Positions 42,834 to 51,035 of a stretch of 64,000 nucleotides of DNA are shown piece after piece. The notes below the pieces were generated by a model that ran no database searches, had not been told where the DNA came from, and worked only from the letters and a program-made list of their open reading frames with translations. Source of the stretch: SIG589 sp964566175 (GTDB lineage: Bacteria; Bacillota; Clostridia; Oscillospirales; Acutalibacteraceae); assembly GCA_964566175.1 (NCBI GenBank), contig CAZMHU010000001.1, positions 1-64,000 of the forward strand, given 5' to 3'. Both the position numbers and the translations under genes were made by a program. Each line of letters begins with the position of its first letter. Positions within the stretch are counted from its first letter, which is position 1.

Positions 42834-45800
42834 TACTTAACGTTGATTTTGATAACGTGACCGTTATCATAAAAATTACCTGTCAAAACATACTGCGGTA
42901 TGATGACATCATTACCGCTCGGTGTTTTTGCCTTTATCTCGGTATAGAAATCGGCGTGTTGATGTCCTGTGAAGACGCCCTTAATAACGTCACCGTTGTT
43001 CTTTATCAAATCAACAACGCGGCCGCTGTTTACAAATGTTTTAACGCTCAAGCCGTTAAGATGCGGGTCGGAGTCCAACATTGATGTATAAACCTTATCA
43101 TTGCTGTCGCCTGTGCCGACCTGAATATGAGCAAAAAGGAGAACCGTATAATTATTTTCACGTGCAGTTTTCAAATCCGCTTCAAGCAGTGTTGCCTGTT
43201 CATCGTAGAATTTATTCTGACCGTTATCCAACTGGATTACCATTACTTTATTTTTGATAACTTTAGAAGTGTAGAACAAATCATTTGTCCAGTACTTTGA
43301 AAGTATCACATTACGTGATTCCAGTGAAGACAAATCATCAATCGCTCCGTCTGGTCTTGCCGAACTGTTCGCACGAACAACATCGTGATTTCCCTGAAGA
43401 AGTATAGCGTTTTTATCAAAATTGCATATATAACGCTTCATCAAGTCAAGACTGCCGTATGCGAGATAGTCTATAACATCACCCGTTACCATTGTTTGGT
43501 CACCGTAGGCTTTTGCAAATTCAAGTGCATTCACCAAATTCACAAGATTTCGGTCATAATTTTTTCTTCTGCCGTTTAAATTATTCATATTATTTACGCC
43601 GCGCCATTTCAAGTTTGCCATTATTGCGGGGTTGGCTTCTGCAATATCTTCGGCATTCTGATAATTCAAGTGAGTATCTGTTATCTGAATTATATTAACT
43701 GTTTCCGTATTGGAGTTGCCCTCAACTGCGTCGATATCGATATCTCTGACGGTGAGACCGGTTTTGTTAAACTGTCTGTACGTCATTGCGACATTGCCGT
43801 CAGAACCGTAAATAATATTGTCGGACATTGTATACGGCTCATAATTAACGCTGTAGTTTATAGTTTCTGAGGTATCGGAATAATCATATTTTGCCTTGAG
43901 TGCCGCAATCGAAGAAGTTCCGATTTCTTCGAGCGGTTGACGGTCAACGTTGCTGAGACCGTCTACAGAAAGCATACGCTCAGCCGCCTCAACCATACTG
44001 TCATTAAAGCAATCGGTATATACGACACGGTCAATGCCGTTTGCGTCGGTATACTTAATATATCCTCTGACAGCGTACAATGTGCTGAATTTCACCGATT
44101 TTATGCCTGTCAGGCAAATGGTATATTGCAAGCAGTCGTCACTGTCCTTGAAGATTTTTTCCGCCTTGACAACAGCGGGTTTATATGAAACGCCGTTGTA
44201 TTCATAATCGCCCCAATTTTCAAGTTGAGCATCGGTATTGTATACCTGCTTGCCGTCAATGAGAAGTTCCGAAACTTCAACATAAGCGGACGGAAGAGCA
44301 ACAGCACCGTATTCGTTTACTGTAATTTCGCTCTTGTTTAATATATCTTTTCCGAGTTGCAACACAAAACGCAAATCCTTTTTAGCGTTGCTGCTGTCGA
44401 GACGTATCTGAGTTCCGAGAACCGAGAACGCAGAAGACTCCTCGGCGGTATCGGATGAAACATCAATATAATCCGCAACAAGTTCGTCTCCGGCTTTCAT
44501 TACGCCGTTTTTAACATAAGTTGAATTTTCGCCGTCAAACTTTTTCCAACCCAAAAACATTTTTCCTGATTTTTCGGGAGGTGTCAAATCTGCAATATCG
44601 ATCGTTGTGTCCTTGAAGAACTTAACAAGCGAGCCTACGTTAATAAACGCGGGGTCATCGGCATAGGAAACGGTATATTCGCCTGCGGGAACGGTCAAAT
44701 ATCCATCGCTTGATTTATAAACGGCAGTTCCGTCTTTGCTGTATGCAAATGCGGTTTTACCGCCCTCTACCTTGAATTTACCTGCAGTGTCGGTCACTTT
44801 TATGCTACCGCCTGACTGACTGTGTCCGTCCATATACCAAACACCTTTCTCGGCAACAATTTCGGGCATTGCGCCTATATATCCGTTTTCGTTAACAATA
44901 ATTTGAACGGCAGATTTGAATACCGTATTGCGAGTGTTCTGTGATTCACCTTCAGGCGACATAACCACGAGTGTACCTATCTGTCCGCTGCTTACGGTAA
45001 CCGAAACGTTTCCGGTGAATATCGTATCATAGAACAATGACGGTCTGCCCGATATATCATAACCGTGACCGCCCAAACGCAAATATCTGAGTTGTGCGCC
45101 GTCGATGGTAATATTTGCACCTGCTGTGGTTTTGCCGCTTGTATCACGAACATCATTTGTACCTACCCAAAGCGCATCAATGTGTCCGCTCTTGAGTGTG
45201 GCGGTTTCAACAGATGTGTTATCGGCATTGGTGAGACCGGTGTAAAATCTCAAATAGGGATAGTTTGCTATTGTAACGCTTTCGTCGACCGTTACTTCGC
45301 CACCGTTTGTTTTAACATCGCGGTTACCGGCGGAAAGCGTGAGTTTAACGTTTTTAAATATAACCGAACCGTTTGTATTAAGCGTTTCGGCAAGATTAAG
45401 TGCCGATGTGTTGTCTGCACCGCTGAGCGTTATTGCCTTTGTGTGGGTCGGCAGAGTGTTGTTAGTTGAGTCTATAGTGTATGTTCCTATGATTTTAACT
45501 GTCGGATTTTCGTTTTCACTGCTCTCCAAGAGGGTAAATGCTCTGTCAAGCGTTTTCAGAGCGGCAGTTGTCGACGAACCGGTGTTTGTATCCGAACCGT
45601 TTGCAGAGTCAACATACAAAGTCTGCGAGATTTGTGCGGGAACAAAACTTACCGTATATGTTCCGGCTTTTGCGAGTTTTAAAACTCCGTTTTCGGAGCG
45701 GGTCTTATTTCCGTCCTCGTCGACTGCGAGTGCGTCCAATTCCTCGGTTGCCGTAACTTTAAATTCGCCGGTTTTGTCGGTGGTTGAAAGATAGCAGCCG

Positions 45801-46744
45801 GCTTTCTTTTCGGACTTCAAAACATAAAGTTTTCCGCCGAAACCTTCAACCGCTGCTGCTTGCGGAAGTGTTGAAACGCTTATACCGTTGTTGAGAAGAA
45901 TTTGTATCGCGTTTCCGTTAAAACTCGGCGACTTATACTGTGCGCTTGTCGATACGTTATCAAGCACCGATATTCCACCATAAATATTACCGCCGTTGAC
46001 GGTTATATTTACGTTGCCTTTATAACTGTTTTCGCCGCGGTTGCCGTCCCAGGCGTTTCCACCGATTCTCAGATTGTATACAGCGCCGCCGTTCATCTCA
46101 AAATCAGCGCCGTTTGTAACGCAAGTCCATTCGGTTCTCAGCGCAGACTCGCCCAAAAATACATTCCAGAATTTTCCGCTGTTTACCGTCATTTTATGTG
46201 CGGGTGTAGTATTTGAATTGGTATAAGCAGCATATCCGCCGCTGACAATCTCCGGTCTGAAATCATTCCAATCGTCGGTTGCGTTGCCGTTAATTTCGCC
46301 GGTTGAAACAACGCCTTTTCCGAACTCCAAGGGATTTCGCATAGCAAAGATTGCGTACTTGTCCTTGTAAAGCATAGTAATATCGTCAATCGTCAACGCG
46401 CCGCCGATATCCGTTATACTACGGGAAAGAACCAATTTATCGGCAGTTCCGGTGTTTCCGCAGAGAGTTATTGCGTTGGTGTGAGTCGCAAGTTTTTGGG
46501 GCAATTCATAATCGCCGATAATCTTTACAATACGTTTATCGGCAGTCACATTATCAACTGCTGAGATTGCTTCGTCCAAAGTTTTAAAAGCGGTTTTCTC
46601 TGTTTTTCCGTTGCCGCTTACCAAAACAGAAGAGTTTACGTATACGGTAGCCGTAACATCGTTATCGGCAGAGCAGATATTAAATGAGAAAACACTCAAT
46701 ATCATCAATACGGAAAGAAAAACCGCTGCTGTTTTTTTAATCAT
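42833..46744 (-). CDS. Large secreted metallophosphoesterase with pectate-lyase-like repeats
   Basis: A 1303-residue exported protein. A signal peptide (MIKKTAAVFLSVLMILSVFS ...) is followed by two related regions of about 340 residues that open with TVYVNSS or TLYVDSANGSDTNTG and read like DUF1565/parallel beta-helix repeats. A linker and a carbohydrate-module-like part come next, then a C-terminal calcineurin-like metallophosphoesterase: DTH at 1023-1025, GDVIDY, GNHD at 1118 and GHQH at 1260. All core metal ligands are present, so a phosphodiesterase or phosphatase acting outside the cell is likely. AAGGAAG precedes the ATG. No wall anchor is seen. Confidence 0.88.
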   Translation of the reverse strand: MIKKTAAVFLSVLMILSVFSFNICSADNDVTATVYVNSSVLVSGNGKTEKTAFKTLDEAISAVDNVTADKRIVKIIGDYELPQKLATHTNAITLCGNTGTADKLVLSRSITDIGGALTIDDITMLYKDKYAIFAMRNPLEFGKGVVSTGEINGNATDDWNDFRPEIVSGGYAAYTNSNTTPAHKMTVNSGKFWNVFLGESALRTEWTCVTNGADFEMNGGAVYNLRIGGNAWDGNRGENSYKGNVNITVNGGNIYGGISVLDNVSTSAQYKSPSFNGNAIQILLNNGISVSTLPQAAAVEGFGGKLYVLKSEKKAGCYLSTTDKTGEFKVTATEELDALAVDEDGNKTRSENGVLKLAKAGTYTVSFVPAQISQTLYVDSANGSDTNTGSSTTAALKTLDRAFTLLESSENENPTVKIIGTYTIDSTNNTLPTHTKAITLSGADNTSALNLAETLNTNGSVIFKNVKLTLSAGNRDVKTNGGEVTVDESVTIANYPYLRFYTGLTNADNTSVETATLKSGHIDALWVGTNDVRDTSGKTTAGANITIDGAQLRYLRLGGHGYDISGRPSLFYDTIFTGNVSVTVSSGQIGTLVVMSPEGESQNTRNTVFKSAVQIIVNENGYIGAMPEIVAEKGVWYMDGHSQSGGSIKVTDTAGKFKVEGGKTAFAYSKDGTAVYKSSDGYLTVPAGEYTVSYADDPAFINVGSLVKFFKDTTIDIADLTPPEKSGKMFLGWKKFDGENSTYVKNGVMKAGDELVADYIDVSSDTAEESSAFSVLGTQIRLDSSNAKKDLRFVLQLGKDILNKSEITVNEYGAVALPSAYVEVSELLIDGKQVYNTDAQLENWGDYEYNGVSYKPAVVKAEKIFKDSDDCLQYTICLTGIKSVKFSTLYAVRGYIKYTDANGIDRVVYTDCFNDSMVEAAERMLSVDGLSNVDRQPLEEIGTSSIAALKAKYDYSDTSETINYSVNYEPYTMSDNIIYGSDGNVAMTYRQFNKTGLTVRDIDIDAVEGNSNTETVNIIQITDTHLNYQNAEDIAEANPAIMANLKWRGVNNMNNLNGRRKNYDRNLVNLVNALEFAKAYGDQTMVTGDVIDYLAYGSLDLMKRYICNFDKNAILLQGNHDVVRANSSARPDGAIDDLSSLESRNVILSKYWTNDLFYTSKVIKNKVMVIQLDNGQNKFYDEQATLLEADLKTARENNYTVLLFAHIQVGTGDSNDKVYTSMLDSDPHLNGLSVKTFVNSGRVVDLIKNNGDVIKGVFTGHQHADFYTEIKAKTPSGNDVIIPQYVLTGNFYDNGHVIKINVK

Positions 46745-46774
46745 AAAATCACTTCCTTATATATATTTATTTAT

Positions 46775-46921
46775 TTATTCGTCGTTATCCCAACCGCTTA
46801 CATCAAAATCATTATCGCCATTGCTCATAGTTGCACAGATATCATCGTTGCTTTGAAACAAGAGCACCTGTATTTTCGGTTTTTGATAAATTTTTTCGGT
46901 TTTTAGGGCATTTTTACTCAT
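46775..46921 (-). CDS. 48-residue acidic peptide of unknown function
   Basis: A short ORF with a strong ribosome site (GAGGTG six bases before the ATG) and a plausible promoter just upstream. The peptide has a basic first third (SKNALKTEKIYQKPKIQ), a hydrophobic patch with one Cys (VLLFQSNDDICATM) and an acidic tail (GDNDFDVSGWDNDE). There is no signal peptide. Short KP-x-hydrophobic peptides with Asp/Trp tails are often found before surface-protein genes in gut clostridia, with unknown role. It is first in the operon, 30 bp ahead of the metallophosphoesterase gene. Its tail resembles a segment of the neighbouring large surface protein. Confidence 0.65.
   Translation of the reverse strand: MSKNALKTEKIYQKPKIQVLLFQSNDDICATMSNGDNDFDVSGWDNDE
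46789..46850 (-). repeat. 62-bp segment shared with the large surface protein gene
   Basis: Second copy of the segment described at 40114. About 79% of bases match by eye, with the same frame and orientation; it encodes the Asp-rich tail of the 48-residue peptide. Confidence 0.6.
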
Positions 46922-46951
46922 TTTCTACACCTCACAATCTCTTGTTTATAT

Positions 46952-46979
46952 AATATAACATTTTTTCGGGGGGGGTAAA
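46952..46979 (-). promoter_or_regulatory. Promoter with a run of eight C between -35 and -10
   Basis: On the minus strand TTTACC (46974-46979), then a spacer that continues the C run (eight C in all) plus six A, then TATATT (46952-46957, 16-bp spacer) or TATTAT two bases on (18-bp spacer). It is the only promoter-like sequence close before the small ORF. Slippage of the C run would change the spacer length. Confidence 0.5.
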
Positions 46980-47071
46980 TTGCAAATATTATTTTATATC
47001 GATTTTACATTGCTATTTTTGCCGTTTTCATCTTTTATAGGATAACGTCATTTGTAAAAAACTAAAATCAC

Positions 47072-47101
47072 AAAAAAGCACCCACCTTGGGTGAGTGCTT
47101 T
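47072..47101 (-). terminator. Isolated intrinsic terminator
   Basis: An imperfect 12-base stem (47075-47086 with 47090-47101, one mismatch) and a 3-base loop, followed on the minus strand by six T. No gene ends here; it lies 95 bp beyond the tRNA terminator, so it may close a short untranslated RNA or act as a back-up. Confidence 0.75.
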
Positions 47102-47190
47102 AATAATCTGTGAGTAGGCGGAGTGTAATTATACATTATTCATTTTGTAAAAATCCATTCTCTTTAACAAATGATGAAAAGCGAATAATA

Positions 47191-47229
47191 CAAAATAAAA
47201 ATCCGCCCTCACACGAGAACGGATTTTTA
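47191..47229 (-). terminator. Terminator of tRNA-Leu
   Basis: A 9-bp stem AAAAATCCG/CGGATTTTT with a smaller CTC/GAG stem inside, followed on the minus strand by an A-interrupted T run. It starts a few bases after the tRNA 3' end. Confidence 0.85.
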
Positions 47230-47232
47230 TTT

Positions 47233-47320
47233 TGGTGCCGGTGGCCGGACTCGAACCGGCACGGTATCGCTACCGGTGGATTTTGAGTCCACTACGTCTG
47301 CCAATTCCATCACACCGGCA
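47233..47320 (-). tRNA. tRNA-Leu (anticodon CAA)
   Basis: An 88-nt class II tRNA including an encoded CCA end. The acceptor stem TGCCGGT pairs with ACCGGCA. The anticodon loop CTCAAAA gives anticodon CAA, which reads UUG. A long variable arm (CGGTA/TACCG) and the T loop GGTTCGAGTCC confirm tRNA-Leu. Reading a U-starting codon with A37 makes it a likely substrate of MiaA and MiaB, both encoded in this window. Confidence 0.96.
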
Positions 47321-47333
47321 CATTACAAAAATG

Positions 47334-47362
47334 ATTATACACCATATTTTCAAAATAATCAA
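47334..47362 (-). promoter_or_regulatory. Promoter of tRNA-Leu
   Basis: On the minus strand TTGATT (47357-47362), a 17-bp spacer and a perfect TATAAT (47334-47339), 14 bp before the tRNA. It overlaps the end of the yitT-like gene region. Confidence 0.82.
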
Positions 47363-47367
47363 GTGTT

Positions 47368-48222
47368 TTATTCATTTTTCTTAAAACCTTCGCCTAAAAT
47401 TTCTCCGGCGTCGGAAATCACCATAAAAGCATCAGGGTCGGTAGTCTTGATTATGCTTTGAAGAGCGGACACTTCGGACGGTCGAACGGCGCACAGCATA
47501 AGCGAACGACGCTCCCCCGTATATGCTCCGACTGCATCAAGCAGTGTAACACCTCTGCCGAGTTTTGAAAAAATCGCATCCGAGATTTCCTGCGGTTTGG
47601 CGGTGATAATATGAATAAGTTTTCCTCTGTCCGTGCCGTAGAGCAAACTGTCCATAACACGTGACGAAGCATAAAGCGAAACAATAGAATAAAGTGCGCT
47701 TTGGAAATTTTTATAAACGAGGGCGGTCAGCACGACAACAATCAAATCTATGACAAGCACTATTCTGCCCATTGAAACAAACTTAAACTTTTTGTTTATA
47801 AGTTTTGCCGCAATGTCCGTTCCGCCTGTTGTCGCACCACGCAGAAAAATAAGTCCCAGTCCCGCGCCCATCATTATTCCGCCGAAGATAGCCGCGAGTA
47901 TTCCGTCGGTATAATACGGCTTTACAACGCCCGAAAGCGCGTCCAGCGAGACAGACATTATAACGGTGGCAACAGCCGTATTAAGTATAAAACGCTTGCC
48001 GAATACCAAATATCCCGCGATTATAAGCGGAATATTTATCGCAAGCACCATCATACCTGTCGGCAAAGAAAAAAGGTGATTTAGAATAAGGGCAATGCCG
48101 GTAGCACCGCCTGGCGATAATTCATTCGGGTCGGTAAACATTATTACAGCCGCCGAATAAACACAACAGCCGACAACATAAAACAGCAAATCAATAACCG
48201 TTTTTTTGATGTTTTTCTTCAT
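47368..48222 (-). CDS. YitT-family membrane protein (DUF2179)
   Basis: A 284-residue protein with five to six transmembrane segments in the first 200 residues (DLLFYVVGCCVYSAAVIMF, GGATGIALILNHLF, FLRGATTGGTDIAA). A C-terminal cytoplasmic DUF2179 domain follows (KPQEISDAIFSKLGRGVTLL). The family is very common in Bacillota; its function is unclear. I favour the ATG at 48222; a GTG at 48234 is possible, as AGGTGA sits right before it. It follows the mini-RNase III gene by about 30 bp. Confidence 0.88.
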   Translation of the reverse strand: MKKNIKKTVIDLLFYVVGCCVYSAAVIMFTDPNELSPGGATGIALILNHLFSLPTGMMVLAINIPLIIAGYLVFGKRFILNTAVATVIMSVSLDALSGVVKPYYTDGILAAIFGGIMMGAGLGLIFLRGATTGGTDIAAKLINKKFKFVSMGRIVLVIDLIVVVLTALVYKNFQSALYSIVSLYASSRVMDSLLYGTDRGKLIHIITAKPQEISDAIFSKLGRGVTLLDAVGAYTGERRSLMLCAVRPSEVSALQSIIKTTDPDAFMVISDAGEILGEGFKKNE

Positions 48223-48250
48223 ACCGACGGTCACTCACCTTTCGTTTTTA

Positions 48251-48637
48251 TTACAAATTTTCCGAAAAAGAGTCCCAAATCACCGTAAAAAGTTCACGTA
48301 AGCGGACATCATTCCCCGAAAGATAAATATACCCAAACAAGGCTTCAAGCCCAGTTGCGGTGTGATATTCTCCGCTTGTGGAATGCTTCGGAGTTGTGCT
48401 TGTATGTGCGTTACGACCGCGCTTAAAAACCGAAAGTTCGTCTTCCGAGAGCATTGGCTCAATAAGGCGGAACGCCTTCGCCTGCGCAGTGGCATTCACA
48501 AGTTTTACCGAGCGTGAATGAAGTTCGCCGGACGGACGGTCACATTCGCAAAGTTTCTCACGTACGAGCAGTCCGAAAACGCCGTCGCCCAAAAAGGCAA
48601 GCGTTGTCGGACTGAGTTGTTTTGGTTTTTCAATCAT
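48251..48637 (-). CDS. mrnC: Mini-ribonuclease III
   Basis: A 128-residue protein made only of an RNase III catalytic domain without a dsRNA-binding domain (TTLAFLGDGVFGLLVRE, STSGEYHTATGLEALFGYIYLSG). Mini-III matures 23S rRNA precursor ends in Bacillus with help from L3. It is usually near cysS; here it sits 9 bp behind obg. The start follows a GGGTGAG site. Confidence 0.92.
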   Translation of the reverse strand: MIEKPKQLSPTTLAFLGDGVFGLLVREKLCECDRPSGELHSRSVKLVNATAQAKAFRLIEPMLSEDELSVFKRGRNAHTSTTPKHSTSGEYHTATGLEALFGYIYLSGNDVRLRELFTVIWDSFSENL

Positions 48638-48646
48638 ACGCTCACC

Positions 48647-49921
48647 CTACGATACATAATCAAATTCGATATCGTATACCCTGACGGTATCACCGTCACG
48701 AACGCCGTTTTTCACAAGCGCATCGATAATTCCGCTTTCGTGAAGAACGCGCTGAAAATACTGCAAAGACTCGTAATCCTCGGGGTCGACGGTTTCCAAA
48801 ATTTTAAGAAGCCATTCGGCATCGTCAATGATAAACACGCCGTTTTCAACACGCACTTTAAACGTGCGTTTATTATGCACGGCGGTCGGCTCTTCTATTA
48901 TTATCTCCGGCTCGTAACGAATTATCGGGGGCAGTTTTGCGAGTTCAGCCGCAACATAATTTATGAGTTCTTCCGTGCCCTCGGCAATAGCCGCCATAAT
49001 CGGAAAAAAGGCGTATCCGCGTGAAACAAACCAGTCTTTAACACGTTCAATCTCTGCCTCATCGATAAGGTCACACTTGTTGGCAACAACGATTTGTTTG
49101 CGTGTTGCGAGTTCGGAACTGAATGTTTCGAGTTCGTGATTTATTTTTTCAAAATCCTCAATCGGGTCGCGTCCCTCACTGCCGGAAACATCTATAACGT
49201 GGAGCAAAAGACGGCAACGGTCAACGTGACGCAAAAACTCGTGTCCGAGACCCGCACCCTCGCCTGCGCCCTCTATAAGGCCGGGGATATCCGCCATTAC
49301 AAAAGATGTTCCCTCGCCCATACGGACAACGCCCAAAACAGGAGTGAGTGTCGTGAAATGATAGTTTGCAATTTTCGGCTTAGCCTCGCTGACAACCGAA
49401 ACAAGGGTTGATTTTCCGACGTTCGGAAAGCCGACAAGACCGACATCAGCCAAAAGTTTCAACTCAAGCGTTACATCAAGTGACTGTCCCGCCATACCGC
49501 TTTTCGCAAAGCGGGGCACTTGACGTGTCGAGGTTGCAAAATGCCAGTTTCCCCAACCGCCGTTACCGCCCTTAGCGATAACAACAGGCTCGTTTTCCGA
49601 AATATCGGCAATGATTTTACCGCTCTCTGCATCCTTTACAAGCGTTCCTCTCGGCACACGTATCACGAGATTTTGTGCGCTTTTTCCGGTACAGCGTGCC
49701 TTGCCGCCGTTTTGACCATTCTCGGCGCAGTATTTGCGTTTGTAACGGAAATCCGCCAACGTGGAAAGGTTATCGTCCGCAAGAAAAACAATATTACCTC
49801 CCCTGCCGCCGTCACCGCCGTCCGGCCCGCCCGCCGCAACATATTTTTCTCTGTGAAAGGAAACGGCACCGTTTCCGCCGTCACCCGCTTTAAGGTGTAT
49901 TGTTGCTATATCTACAAACAT
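48647..49921 (-). CDS. obg: Obg GTPase
   Basis: A 424-residue ribosome-associated GTPase for 50S assembly and stress control. The Gly-rich Obg fold occupies residues 1-158 (AGDGGNGAVSFHREKYV, GGDGGRGG). The G domain carries GFPNVGKST, DIPGLIEGA and NKCD, and the C-terminal OCT domain is present. GGAGG precedes the ATG. Gene order L21-prp-L27-obg is standard; a strong hairpin lies between L27 and obg. Confidence 0.97.
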   Translation of the reverse strand: MFVDIATIHLKAGDGGNGAVSFHREKYVAAGGPDGGDGGRGGNIVFLADDNLSTLADFRYKRKYCAENGQNGGKARCTGKSAQNLVIRVPRGTLVKDAESGKIIADISENEPVVIAKGGNGGWGNWHFATSTRQVPRFAKSGMAGQSLDVTLELKLLADVGLVGFPNVGKSTLVSVVSEAKPKIANYHFTTLTPVLGVVRMGEGTSFVMADIPGLIEGAGEGAGLGHEFLRHVDRCRLLLHVIDVSGSEGRDPIEDFEKINHELETFSSELATRKQIVVANKCDLIDEAEIERVKDWFVSRGYAFFPIMAAIAEGTEELINYVAAELAKLPPIIRYEPEIIIEEPTAVHNKRTFKVRVENGVFIIDDAEWLLKILETVDPEDYESLQYFQRVLHESGIIDALVKNGVRDGDTVRVYDIEFDYVS

Positions 49922-49950
49922 AAAACCTCCGCGGTTTAACCGCTTTTCTT

Positions 49951-49984
49951 AAAAATAAAACCCGGCTGAGATAACTCATCCGGG
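49951..49984 (-). terminator. Terminator-like hairpin between rpmA and obg
   Basis: A 10-base stem with one mismatch (49961-49970 with 49975-49984) and a 4-base loop, followed on the minus strand by TTTTATTTTT. It should reduce obg transcription relative to the ribosomal proteins, unless obg has its own promoter; none was seen. Confidence 0.8.
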
Positions 49985-50000
49985 CTGTCCGATTTTTTGA

Positions 50001-50282
50001 TTATTCGGCTGCGTAGATGCTAACCTGCTTGCGGTCGCGTCCTACACGCTCAAACTTTACCTTTCCGTCTATAAGAGCGAAAAGTGTATCATCAGAGCCC
50101 TTACCGACATTATTGCCGGCGTGAATGTGGGTTCCTCTCTGACGGACAAGAATGTTACCTGCCAAAACGAACTGACCATCTGCGCGCTTTACGCCGAGAC
50201 GCTTGGACTCACTGTCACGTCCGTTCTTTGTAGAACCCATACCTTTTTTATGAGCGAATAACTGTATGTTAATCTTTAACAT
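50001..50282 (-). CDS. rpmA: 50S ribosomal protein L27 (with cleavable N-terminus)
   Basis: A 93-residue ribosomal protein near the peptidyl-transferase centre. It begins MLKINIQLFAHKKGMGSTKN: the IQLFA segment is the N-terminal extension found in Bacillota and is cut off by the Prp protease before H of HKKG. The Prp gene lies 4 bp upstream. The rest (GRDSESKRLGVK, GNILVRQRGT) is typical. Confidence 0.97.
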   Translation of the reverse strand: MLKINIQLFAHKKGMGSTKNGRDSESKRLGVKRADGQFVLAGNILVRQRGTHIHAGNNVGKGSDDTLFALIDGKVKFERVGRDRKQVSIYAAE

Positions 50283-50286
50283 CGGT

Positions 50287-50601
50287 TTACACCTCCAAGT
50301 TTAATTCAATGTTACTGTACTGTTCAGCCAACTGACGCAAATGGAGCAAAAAGCCCTGCAATGTTACCTGTGCGTTTTCGATATTTGACGTTACGAAAAG
50401 GGACATAAAGCCGTCTTTCTCGTCAATATCACACCTGCAACCCGCAATTTCGGTCAGTGTATTTGCGGCCATGTATGCGGCACTCGAAACCGCCGCACAG
50501 ACAATTTTACCTTCAAAATCATCACCGTTTAGGGTGCTGTGTCCGGTAATCTTAAAGCCGGAAAGAACGCCGTCCTTTCCGTAGAACGAAGCCTTAGTCA
50601 T
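50287..50601 (-). CDS. prp: Ribosomal-processing cysteine protease Prp
   Basis: A 104-residue cysteine protease that removes the L27 N-terminal extension. The catalytic His and Cys lie in FKITGHSTLNGD and VCAAVSSAAYM. It is located between L21 and L27, the diagnostic position. Confidence 0.94.
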   Translation of the reverse strand: MTKASFYGKDGVLSGFKITGHSTLNGDDFEGKIVCAAVSSAAYMAANTLTEIAGCRCDIDEKDGFMSLFVTSNIENAQVTLQGFLLHLRQLAEQYSNIELNLEV

Positions 50602-50604
50602 AGA

Positions 50605-50910
50605 CTACGCGATTTCGTTAATCTGAACCTTTGTGTAGGGCTGTCTGTGACCCTTGTGACGGGCATAACCCTTCTTGGGCTTGTAAGTGAAGATGTTAAT
50701 CTTCTTGCCCTTGCCGTTCTTGAGAACAACGCCCTTTACAACAGCGTCTTTAACATAGGGCTTGCCTACCTTGAGTTTCTTATTGCATACAGCAACAACC
50801 TTGTCAAAGGTAACCTCTTCGTTAGCCTCGGCATTGAGTTTCTCGACATAGATAACGTCACCGCTCTCTACACGGTACTGCTTTCCGCCTGTTTCAATAA
50901 TTGCGTACAT
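50605..50910 (-). CDS. rplU: 50S ribosomal protein L21
   Basis: A 101-residue protein of the large ribosomal subunit binding 23S rRNA. It starts MYAIIETGGKQYRVESGDVI and has the C-terminal YKPKKGYARHKGHRQPYTKV motif. First gene of the rplU-prp-rpmA-obg operon, behind a near-consensus promoter and an 80-nt leader. Confidence 0.98.
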   Translation of the reverse strand: MYAIIETGGKQYRVESGDVIYVEKLNAEANEEVTFDKVVAVCNKKLKVGKPYVKDAVVKGVVLKNGKGKKINIFTYKPKKGYARHKGHRQPYTKVQINEIA

Positions 50911-50997
50911 TTTTCCTTGGCACCTGCCTTAATTCAGTCTCGCTACGATGGGCGTGCCCTGAAAACGGACAACTTAACAAAGCCCACAATATGCGGC
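50911..50997 (-). promoter_or_regulatory. Leader of the L21 operon (candidate L21 leader)
   Basis: An untranslated leader of about 87 nt between the promoter and rplU. On the minus strand GGCAC near 50956 can pair with GTGCC near 50924. The position and size agree with the ribosomal L21 leader known in Bacillota, which is thought to bind L21 for feedback control. Assignment by position and a short helix only. Confidence 0.5.
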
Positions 50998-51003
50998 TCT
51001 ACT

Positions 51004-51032
51004 ACTATACCACCGAAAAAGGCAAATGTCAA
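51004..51032 (-). promoter_or_regulatory. Promoter of rplU-prp-rpmA-obg
   Basis: On the minus strand a perfect TTGACA (51027-51032), a 17-bp spacer and TATAGT (51004-51009). One of the strongest promoters in the window, as expected for ribosomal protein genes. Confidence 0.85.
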
Positions 51033-51035
51033 GTT

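Larger units (their letters stand above)
46922..47232. other. Intergenic region upstream of the small ORF
   Basis: This AT-rich stretch holds the C-tract promoter of the small-ORF operon (46952-46979), a strong hairpin with T run (47072-47101), a possible TATAAT box (47128-47133) and the tRNA terminator (47191-47229). No further coding sequence was seen. Confidence 0.6.
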
